Shown one piece after another: positions 14,201-26,200 of a DNA stretch of 64,000 nucleotides (position 1 is its first letter; the number at the start of each line of letters is the position of its first letter). Location: NCBI RefSeq assembly GCF_023343835.1, contig NC_064447.1:7952001-8016000 (forward strand), written 5' to 3'. The notes beneath the pieces are model-generated. The model was given only the letters and a program-made list of their open reading frames with translations. It was not told where the DNA came from and did no database searches. Position numbers and translations under genes: made by a program. The DNA comes from Lagopus muta. Its lineage: Eukaryota; Chordata; Aves; Galliformes; Phasianidae.

Positions 14201-17200
14201 TATTTAACAAAATAAAAGCTGCCATTTCCAAAATAGACACTGTTTAGGTCACACTACAAACGTACACTTAGCCGTAAGTCTCAAAGTTTTAATTCAAGAA
14301 GGCAGATATGTGAGACTCAAAAAAACCCCTCCACAAAGTGTCAAATTCTCAGGTACATTTCCCTAAGAACAACATCATTTTTAAAGTTTATGATTGGTGA
14401 CGGAGCCACCAGTTCATCTTAAGAAGTGGTAGTTTCCCTAAAACTTATAAAAGTAGTTAAGAGTTAATTAACACTTATATTCACCAGTAACATTCATTTA
14501 TAGATAAATGCTACAATGAATCATAAATGAAAAAGTAAACCATGAGAACTTTAATAGGCAAAGGATGCATTTTACATGTATCACAGAGGTTTTTAATTGG
14601 AATCTCACTTTTTCTACAAGTATTATCTTTCATTAAGTGAGGGGAGGGTCAGGAGGGACAGGGAGAACATAAGATGCATGCAAAAGGCAGATTAGATGGA
14701 GGATTCTAATTATCAGAAGCACTTTTTCATTAAAAATACCCAACAACCTCTGTTCTGACCCTTTAAAACAAAGGAGATTACAGTATTTTATCTCATACAG
14801 ACTCCCCCATCCTAAGACATACAAACAGATGCAGCCCTGAAAACAGCAAATATGAAAACAGACATTCCAAATACCAATCCTTGTAACATACAAAGGAAAT
14901 CATTATTTGGTACACTTTCATCAGCTTTTTGCAGTAAGACCAAGCAAACTAGTCAAGCTGGTTTCCCTTCCCATTGCTAACACACCTCCATTTGTCTGTC
15001 AAACATTTGCTTCAAGTGTTTTATATGAAATTGGCCAGAAACACAGATAACGAGAGTTCTGCTCAAGCTCCTCTGGCAAAAAATACTGAAATACAAAGCA
15101 GAGGGAATATTTAAGAATATTAATGCTGCAGCTCAACATGGATTCTCACTCTCAGCATTCAAACATACCGCCAGTACAACGAAACAGTGACTTGATGAAG
15201 ATCTCCTAACCTCAGAACAGCTGTACTGTACCAATCTGACCTAATCCGGGACCTTTCTCATCTTGCCAAAACAAGAACAACGTCTCATAAATTTCAATTT
15301 GAGTCAGTTAGTTCTAACAGAACCCACTTGAGAAGGGGACTGGACTTGCATCCAATCACTGCTTTAGGCTGAAGGCACCTGCTCCAAAATTAACTATTAT
15401 TTACTGTTCTATGCAGAAGTACATTTAATTTATTCATTTAGTGGCATTCCATACATACATGAACATATTAGGCATCTAAAGTCAGACTAAGGTAACAAAG
15501 TCAAACATAGAGAACTACAATTCTGTTTTGCTCATGCTCAATAACTTACCTAAATATAAACTACTGTCATTTGAAAGGTAACTATTATTGAACAACTACC
15601 ATAAACACTAACTTCCAAGAAGCATTTTCTTTCCAAAATGCACACAACCTACTTGAACCACGGTCTCTGCTCCTTCTTTGGGATATTTCTAAGGACTGGG
15701 ATATTTCTAACTAAGATGACAGGGCAAATCAGGATCAGGCAGCAGTTTCTTAGAACTTGTTTGAGCTTTATGACCTAACAGTCTGGTAAGAAGCCTGTTG
15801 GTATGCTCCATAAAGCTTCTGTGAGGACACAAGGATGTTAAATTTGCATGAAGACTTGGAGACTGATGGGAGCAGCCTTACTGCTGTGAAAAGTTCACCA
15901 ACTCCATCAGAGAACAGTGTATGACCTTCCTCAGAATTAATTACACAGCATTCTCATATTTGAAGAACAGGAAATATATTGATGTTTTATTATGCAAACA
16001 ACACAAACACATTAAAGTACAGGTGTTGTAGTACACTATTTCTTTTATGCCTTCTATATTGATATTTTAGCTGCACTTTCCCCATATTATCCAAGAATCA
16101 ATTGTCACAAGTTATTTCTCTAACTTCCTTACAGCCCAATTGAATCACATTTCCTTCTGCTCTAAGGACACCCTGCATAAAGATTCACAGCAGCTGGAAT
16201 TAAAACTAGACTGCACTCTTCTTTATAAAAACTGCAGCAATTGCCGAGCACAAAGATGACTGCTCAACAACTGACACAATGCAGATACAATAAATGGCTC
16301 TTTAATTGAAATACAGTAAAAAAAAACACATGTATATAACAGATTCTAGTATTAGGATTTAAATGAACTGACTCTGGTCAGCTCAGGTTATCCTAAAGCA
16401 ACAAACAGTACAGAGGTAAAGAAGCAGCACTGGGAGATCTACAGCTGCCAACATCATTCTGAAGGAGGAAGAAAAACCCACAAACAACAAAAAGCACTGA
16501 AGAACATGGAGAAAACTGAGAGGAAAAAATAGGTATTGGATACAGTTTATTTACTTGCAAGATTATCTGAAAACAAGTTACAATGAATGTCATGTATAGA
16601 AAAGTCCTGAGTGAAGAAGACAGGAATATTGGATGTTTTAGGAAGAGAAGGTTATTTCCAGCCAGAGCATAGCATCAGTTAGCTGTTTGACTTTCTCTAA
16701 GGAAAGTCAAGATTAACCTTGGAATTTCAGATTGTTAAATCTTTACTAACTGACTAGTAACACAGTTTTATTCATTTGAAACAAGTGTATTTACTGTTCT
16801 TTTCCACTCCAGCCATACACTGTAGAACTACTAGAGAAGAAAACTTGAATCAGTGCAGGAAGCCCATCAGCTATCACTGTGTTTTCACTTTTGTACTTTC
16901 ACTCCTCCCCCATTCTCCTCCCTATGAAAACCCAGCTACACACAAAGCTCCCAGCCAACTAAAAAGACTTCAACATTTTGGAATTCCTTTTGCAACTCAG
17001 CATTTTGACAACAGCATTTGCACTGCAACTTACAATACATCTACATACAAAGTAAGCATGAAATAGCCTGCTGCTCTAAAGCAGGTACAGCCATGACAAC
17101 AATCTCACCTAGCTTTTTCCCACTGCAAGTTCTGCAGCACCACTTTGCTGATACAGTTGCATCAACACCAACAGCAGTACAGACTGGGCCTTCTGGAGCT

Positions 17201-20200
17201 ACCAGTACTTGACACTCCTGTCCTAAGTGACATGATGCCAATACCAAAGACAGGCAATATCTTTGTTATCATTGAAACACCACTCGTGAAATTAAATAAA
17301 TCTTGCTCCTCTTACAGAGAAAGACCATGAATAAGATCTTAACCTATAACTTTTCTGATACATAAAACTGCCGACTGTTCTCAATCTGTAGCTGCACTAA
17401 TTCACATGGCAGCAATAATCACAGAACAGCTTGGGTTGAAAGGACTGCAAAGATTCAGCTTCTCCTACCATAAATAAGGTTGGAACACACGAGGATAAGG
17501 CTGCCTGAAGTCCCATTCAACCTGGTCTCAAACACCTTCATGGATCACAAAAGTTTTTTTATCTACTTACCTAAAGAACTTTTTTTTTTTTTTTGAAACA
17601 GATCTTGCTACCAGAAAGTATTACACAATGAAATGAGCTCCTCACCTCAAGTGGTACATTTGTTTCAATTATAAACAATGCTGGTGAGACTAAGACTCAT
17701 AGGTACAACCTTCCTATGAATGTTCATCATAAATCATATCAGTCTGCTAAATGCAGATACTTGACTTACATATATATATATATATATGTATATATTTGTT
17801 ATATATATATATATATATATATAACACGTGAAATACAAAGTACTGTTCAGGAGAAGAAGTACAGGGTATATCCTAAGCAGAAGCTAGTTAATTATGGGCA
17901 TTGATTCTCAAAGCCCAAAAGTTTAAAGAGAAAGAATAGCCATATAGAAATAAAGACTGGGAGGAAAAGGGGGGATGAGGAGTTGGGTGGGAACAAACAA
18001 GACATTCAGCAAAAAGGTACATCAATTACAGCAATCCACAGCTTTTGGTAAATCAGAAAACAGTTAAGATATTGCTTTTGTCTCCACTAAAAACATCACT
18101 ACAAGTCAAAATACGATATAACTAATAAATAACAAGGAGAGACAGACAAAAAAGTCTAATATCTGAATATAAAGAACTCGGAAACCAACTAGGAGAAGCA
18201 AAGTCTTCTTGCCACTAATATTACATAAACATTAAGGACAAACCAAAACCAACCACTGTCAGGAGAAAAAAAATAAGAGACTGAATACCTGGAGCAATAC
18301 TAATTACCGGACTAGACTGAACTCCTGTAATTTCTGTTTAATAAAGAGACCAACTGTCTTAGCCTTGTGGCTTCAGAGAGCACAGGACTACAAAAATTAG
18401 GATCACCTGCAACTCAACAGAAGTCATACTGCATGTAATTATTGAGCAGCCAGTGTCACAAGTATTAAGTCCAACCATGCTAAGTTCAGAGACTTCTGGA
18501 CAGAGAAGCCAGTACAAACACATATGCTCTACATCAGGAAAGTCTGCCTCATAAATTACCTGATTCAGAAAGCAACACAGCAGCAATCTAGGATGGCTAT
18601 GAATTACATCTTTTCACTTGCAAATGGAGCCCGAGAGGCTTTTAAAACCTATATTACGTAGTGTAAGATTTCCTCCACAAGTGTCATGGCACCTCTTCGA
18701 TTCACAGCCCTTACATCTCTACCAAACATAGCTCCTTAACACAAAGATCTATGAATCCAAGATTCAAAGTCCAAATTAAAACAGTCATCTTCAAATAAAA
18801 ACAGGGAGCCCATCTATTTATCCCTTAATTGCACAGATAAAGTTTTTATTTCACATTGAAAGTGATCGCTTTCATCAGACAGATGGAGTTTTACAGATAA
18901 GACCACTTATTTATCAATGCTGTGATTCTGCTAAATACAGAGTATGCTACACAGGTTTGGCTCGAAATGCCTATAAATTATTTTGATGTTGTCATACAAG
19001 AATATAATTCTTAAATTGAAGCTTATTTCATATTGCTTAGAAATTAACCATTAAAAATCCAGATTATTCTAAGGGTTTATTTGTAAAATACAAAGCGAAA
19101 AAACATGAACAGCTAGGCAGTTATATTTCTTTTCATGGCACATTGATATTTCAAAGGGTTGACAAGATGTAGCAACTGAATGCAACACAGATCTTGTATC
19201 TGAAAAACAGAGCAAGAAAGGGCAATTAACAGGCATTATACACTACTTTCCACTGGCACTTCCCCCCTCGTCCCAAAAAGAAAATATTTACCTTCTCCAG
19301 GTTTTCCAATACCTATTTGTGACAGCCTCCACTGCAAAGGCTAGTGTGCAACACACCCCAGAGGGTCCAGCATATTCCATCAGATCAGATACTTGGGTGG
19401 CTCTGAAGGTATATCCTCAAATTGTTCCTCAGAATTCCTAAAATGAGAATTCAGGCAAAAACATGGTAGCTCAGCAACAAGAAAAACGACTTAAGATACA
19501 AAGAAACACTGAATCAGAGTAACAAGTCTTACCTTTTAGTGCAGACGATACAGAACAGGTAGCACTGTTTATTATACTCCAATTCCTTCCAGGAACAGCT
19601 TGCAGAGGGCATAGTGATTATCACGTGGTCCATATCAATAAGTTAAATCTTCAACATCAGCGTTCCTTTTGTATCCTCTCTATGCTGCTACACCAGAGCG
19701 ACTGCCAGGAACGAAGGCAACCCAGAACAATAACAGACTGTGTGCTCTCAAACTACAGTGAACATCAATTTTTCTATCAAAACACCGTATCGCAGAATGC
19801 TTTGGGTTTGAAGGGACCTTTAAGATCATTAAGTTCCAAGCCCCTGCTCTAGGCAGGGACACCTCCCTCTACACCAGGTTGCTCACAGCCCCACACAGCC
19901 CAGTCCTGAGCATTTCCGTGGAGGGGGCACCCACAACCTTGCTGGGTAACCCGATCCAGTATCTCACCACCCTCACAGTAAACAATTTCTTCCTGATATC
20001 TAGTCTAAATCTACCCTCTTCCAGCTTAAAATCCTTCTTCTTTTGCTACATGCCCTTATAAAAGCTCCTCATCTTGTAGGCCACGAAAAGCTCCTGCTGC
20101 AGCCTTCTCCAGGCTGAAAAATCCCAGCTCTCTCAGCATCTCCTCATAGGAGAGGTGCTCCAGCCCTCTGATCATCATCGTGGCCACTCCAACAGTTCAA

Positions 20201-23200
20201 CCACCTTCTTGTGTTGGGGGCTCCAGAACTGGACACTACTGCTGCAGAGTAAGGGAGGAAAATCACCACCTTCGACCTGATGGTCACACTTCTCATAATG
20301 CAACCCAAGATACGGTTGGCCTTCTGGGCTGTAAGCACACATCACTGGCTCACATCCTCCTCCTCAGGGCTGCTTTTAAGTCATTTTTTGCCCAACCTGT
20401 ATCTGTGCTTGGAATTGCTCTTGCACTTGGTCTTGTTGAACTTCATAACACTGGCACGAGCTCATCTCTCAGGCCTGTGCAGGCCCCTCTGAATAGCATC
20501 CCTTCCCTCCAGCATGTCAACTGCACCACTCAGCTCAATGCCATCTGCAAACTTGCTGAGGATGCACTCAATCCCACTGTTCACATTGCCTACAAAGACA
20601 TTAAATAACACCAGTCCCAGCGCCAATCCTTGAGGAATGCCACTCATCATCGGTCCCGCTCAGACACTGAGCCATTGACTGCAACTCTGAGCGAGGCCAT
20701 CCAGCCAATTCCTTATCCAGTGATCAGCCATTCCAACAAATCCATTTTTCTCCCATATGGTGACCAGGTTGTCATGCAGGGCAGTGTCAAACACTTTGCA
20801 CAAGTCCAGGTGTTCTTCCTTCATCTATTGACGCTGTACCTCAATCATTAAAGGCCTCTAAGTTTGTCAAGCATGACTTGCCCTTGGTGAAGCCATACTG
20901 ATATCCTAAAGCCTATTTAGTCTCCAAACTTCTGTCAAGATGGACCAGTGGACCAATCAGACTTTCTGACAAGTGACCAACAGTGTACCCTATTAATCTA
21001 CTTTTAAAAACTGTGTAGATAGGAGAAACAATAACTGAACAATTTATGAAATTGTATTACAATAGCTTTCACTTATACATGCTTAGATGTTTGTCAATCA
21101 ATTTAAATAATTTTAAAACATTTATTTCAAGGAATTAAAATACTTGCCTAAAGAAAAGCAGAACTTCTATTCATATGCCTTAAAAAATAACTAGGCACTG
21201 TCAGATTAAATCTCATGACAGAAAAATCAAACACAAAATGGGTCTCAGAGAACTCAGATCAAGCCAAGATATGGCAATAGTTCTGAGTATTCTACACAAC
21301 CAGTAAATTGCTCATCCACAGAAATACGACACTTGTGGCCATATTATAAAAGTAAAACATCACAGAAATTTGGGGACATATGAAAACATGCAAGCTGAAC
21401 ACTCAGCTTGATAAAAGATTACTTATCTCCCCAATCAGGAAGGAATACCATTGGAGGGGGGCAATTTGGAAAACAAACCTAGAAGCACGCTTCCACATTG
21501 TGAAATCTAGGGAAAAATGTCAAAGGCTTTAAAGAATCACATTCAACATTTATTTACTGAAAAAGAGTGGAATACATTTAGAGAAAACTAGCCATGGACT
21601 GGTGTACCATGGTTGGCAAACACTGTCTTCAATGACTTTAATAATTTATTCAATAGAAAAGAGCTCAAAGTGTGAAGTTAAAACACCTCATCAAAAATCT
21701 GATAAGGAAGGGATACCAAACTTTTATTTCAAAACAAAAACAGTATCATCTGCTTTTAGGTACTACACAAATCCATTTTTTAAGTAAGTGCCGAATTTGT
21801 TAGGCTTTTAAGAAACTGTGCTAGGTTACAAAGATGCTAAAGATACTTTGCCTGGACAACAGGATTTTTTTCCTACAGAAAAGCACTTTGAGAAATATGT
21901 AAGACAATTGCTTCAAAACGCAGTGAACAATCCCAACGCCAAGTATTAATTACTTGTAGTAATAAAAAAAAAGCATTAAACACATACCATTATTATAGAA
22001 GATTAGTGTTTGGTGTTATGCTCTACAGAGACACATCAGCAATTGTTCAAACAGCATGTAAATATTAACAGAAAATTCAATATCCAGCTTATAGCCCCAA
22101 GAATTGTCCATCAGCCCCATCTGCCTTGACGAAACAGACTAGCAGTCAGCAAAATTATTTATCTAGAGCCAACCAATCTGTCAAAACCTATATATTTTGA
22201 TCAAGTTTGTTCTGAATGCTCATAAATGGCTACTGATAAATACATTTGAAAGAACAGTCTGAAAGTTTCCATTTCAATTACAACAGGAATCTTCCTACAG
22301 CTTAGTTTTGAAAAAGGATCTGAATACAAGTAATCCTATCTGAGGGGAAATTTTTTGATCTCAGAAGTTCTGAGTTCATCCATTGCTTAAGACATTGTTT
22401 TTTTATGAATAACCATGCAACATGCAACTTCTCAAAAGCAATGTAATATAAAGTGTGGGTTGTTTTTTGTTTCTTTTTCGTCATTTGAGCTGTTATGCCA
22501 ACCACCTGATTAAACAAGTCTCTGACCTACCAACACACAGGTACGCTCATCTTCATGCAGTGTCGCTTGAAACCTCTCTAAAGCAGAAGGTGTGCATGCC
22601 CTGAAGCACTGTACAGAACCATTCCCCTCCCCTCCAAAACAAAGAAAATTCTAACAGGATGCAGTAACAAAGCAGCACTGTTTAAAAGAAAAGAGTAACA
22701 ACTTTAAAAACTGATAATGCGTTTCAAGATTAAAGATGGTAAGCATTAGTGAAGTGGCAAGCTCAGAATAGATAACTCTGCAAAGAGCTGCTCTACCTAA
22801 ACTGGCCTGACCTCTGCAACAGCAGGAACAAAACCAAGAAAAGAAATTCACACAATGTAGCCTGCCTCAAAGAAAAAAAATACAATAATGTACAGGCAGC
22901 CTTGAGAGTACCTGTTATCCCAAAGACACAGTAACTATTTCAAGAACAAACGTATATAAGCCCTAGTTAAATCCCACATAATGCTACACTGCAATAACCT
23001 GTGAGAATGAGAGGAGCAACATTTTACAGGCCTTGTATTATTTTAAGACACAATTAGATTGCTTAAAACAACACAACCATCACCTCTACAGCAGGTTTTT
23101 GCCTCGTGCTTGAAGATATCCTCAGGAGTCGTATATCCATATACGAATCAAGAGTAATTGTGAAGAATCAAATTAATTGATTTTTTTTTCCTTTGGTTTT

Positions 23201-26200
23201 CTGGATGCACATCCTCAGGAAGTTCACAGTATACAAAGAAGCATCTTTAAGTCTGGGAGGCATACCTTAGTGTTCATAGGAAAGCCATCCCAAAACATAA
23301 ACAAAGCTCAGCTCTGACACTTTGCCTCCTTCATATTTCATCTGACCACCTACCAGCACACCTTTACTTTCTGTAGCAGATCCACATCACAGTTTATCCA
23401 TAAGTGAATAGAGAGGAAATTGCATTCACAGAGCATCAGAAGTACAGTCGATAGACTAGAACCTGGAAGCACAAGGAATGCTTCCATACCGTCAGACTGG
23501 TTTGATTTTTCATTTGGAGAATAATGGTGTATTATCTACAAGATTGTCTCCACAGCAATGAGTTTATTACGTACACATGTCCCAAACATTACAGTTCATG
23601 CAAATGCCTTTTCCTAAATATAACGACCTTACAAATACTGTGCTATTTTCTGCCACTAATTTACAAGATTCCAATTCCAAGTTCAGGTAAGGATTAAAGG
23701 TAATGAAAGGATTTGTCAGAATCTGCATACCATCTATTTATCATCTATTTATTAAGGGGCAAAGACTATTAAAGACCATCCACCCAAACCCCTCCCTGCA
23801 CCCCCAAGCCTCAAAACAGATCAGAAACAGGAAACCACAAAAATCTCTAAGAACCTGAAGTCAGCCTGTGGCCCAAACAGCTATAAGAGTAAACAAGCCA
23901 CCGAGAATTCATTTCATGCAAACTGATCCAGCCCAGCTCACAAGAAGCCATCTGTAACAGCAAGAAATCTAGATCACATTCTGCACGAGCTGACAAAGCA
24001 CCCCAATAAGGGGTGCTGTGCACCATGGATAAGGCTTGCTAATAAACACAAGAGAGCTTCCTGTACAAGGTTCCTTGATAGCAGGGCTAGGATTTAGGAG
24101 GGAGAGACAGCAGTCATGAATGCAGAGTAGAGGAGTGGCCCTAGGGAAGTGGCAATATGTGGACAGAATGCACAAAGGCTGGACAGTGCAATTGAGAACT
24201 ATGATGAATTCCCACAACTGCTAAAGAACTGAGCATCAAATTTAATACTTTCCTTTCAGAAGAACGTGCTAAGCAAGTTAATCCTTGCAATCTGCTGCTA
24301 TAAGGAAATACAGAATATTTGCCAAGCGAAGCATTTATATATTTCTTCTTTTCAAAACACAGAAAAAGCAGCCTCAACCTCAGCGCTTCGTGCATGCTGT
24401 GATCAGTTCTTTCCCAGACCCTGGCAACTTTCCACAGGCTGACCGGCAAATAAGGTGTCAAAAAGGGAAGGATGGGAAGGAATTCAGTGCCCCCTGCCCA
24501 CACATTTTTTTTTCAACTGCATATACATGATTTAACCTGGCAACATTTTTCCCTTTTCCCAGAAATATCACAGACAGCAATTCCTTGGTTTTGTACAAAT
24601 TCTTTAGAAAGCTCCACTATGAGGAACGCAGGGGAGGATTTTATCTTCTAAACTGTTTTCTGAACAGTGTTTTGTTCTTCCCATATTGAAAAGTAACTTC
24701 TGACTCTGACTTTATCTGAGGCCATAAACGTGCTAGCTTTACAGCAATTCAAGCAGCTTTTCTAAAAGAAAAATAGGTAAGATGCAAGTTCAGTGACAGA
24801 AAACAGATTTCAGAATTATTTTACATCTTCATCAATGAAATCTATTTCTATTACTTTGAAAATTCATTAGTCTTCTCAGCCTAAAACAGTGACTGCACTG
24901 GTTCTGTGTGGCAGAACTCCTGCCTGTACTTCAGCAATCAGCATCCCTTCCCAAGAGTTCCTTCAATGCTTACTTTCAGCTGATCAGCTTTACAGTAGTG
25001 TGATGAGCCCAAGGCTGCAGCGTTTCAGAAGGTTCAGCACAACCTACTTGCACAATTACAACAGCTTTATGAAACAGACACTGCTTCTAGCATTCTAAGA
25101 CAGACCAAATTTCCCAAAGAATGTTTGGTTTAACAAAAAATGAACTAAACCAAACCTATCCACACACTGGATTTAGTTGATCATTGCTATTACCTACAGA
25201 TTATCTCTGAACTGTCTCCTTCCCAACAGCTACCAACACTTCCTATATAAGGAAACAGTAATACCTACACAGTCACTCCTCTTTAGCATAACCTATTTAT
25301 CATCTTTGAGCACTGTCTGTAATTCTCAACATCTATTTCTTTTATTATTTTCTACTCCTGCAACCTGCTTTGGTAAAAGATTCACAGAAAACTTACCCTA
25401 GTGAAAACTCTATGTATGAGTGATAAAGAGCAGTTTACAGTCCTATGCTGAAAACCCAGGAGAAAATCATATTAAGTAGATAGGTTATAGGTAAAAAAAA
25501 GCCTCTGAGTTTTTTAACTACAAATAATTAAAAACAGAAGTCTTACTATAGTCTAGTCCAATTCCTTGTGAAGATGCAGAACTTGAGTAAGAAACTAGTT
25601 CTTTGAGAAATATAGCTCACATTAGTCCTATGAGGAGACAAAAACAACACGTTAACAGTTTTGTTCACACATCTGTGACTACAGTACAGGTTTTATCAGG
25701 ACAGATTCATTGGAGGAATGGAACTTGCACTGTAATGATTGCTAGGCCTTCCATTGAAGACACTCTTGAAATTAAAGCCATAAATTCTTCCAGAGTTTCA
25801 TTTCAAGAGGAAGAAAATTCATTTATAAAGAAGTCTCAAGACAATTATAATGGCATGAACAGTACATAACTATGACCACACTGACACCTTCAACTAAAGC
25901 GGCACTAAAATTGCTTCCTGGTTAAAAACACAATTCTCTCTTTGGTACCACAGCTTCAAAAAAAGAACATTATAGGTAATTGCCTCCATGTATGTGAATA
26001 CAACAGCTAACACAGGAATGCTGCAGTATTTCTTTCAAAGCTGTGCTCTATCTCCCCACCCCCCATCCTTTGCAGTTCTTGTAAAATGATCACAGAACTC
26101 ATTGATTTCATCACACAGAGTGTATTTACTGTGTCCTGCTAAAAGTTTCGGAAATACTGCATTTCCCACATTTGATATCATCTGAACTACAGAAAGCTTG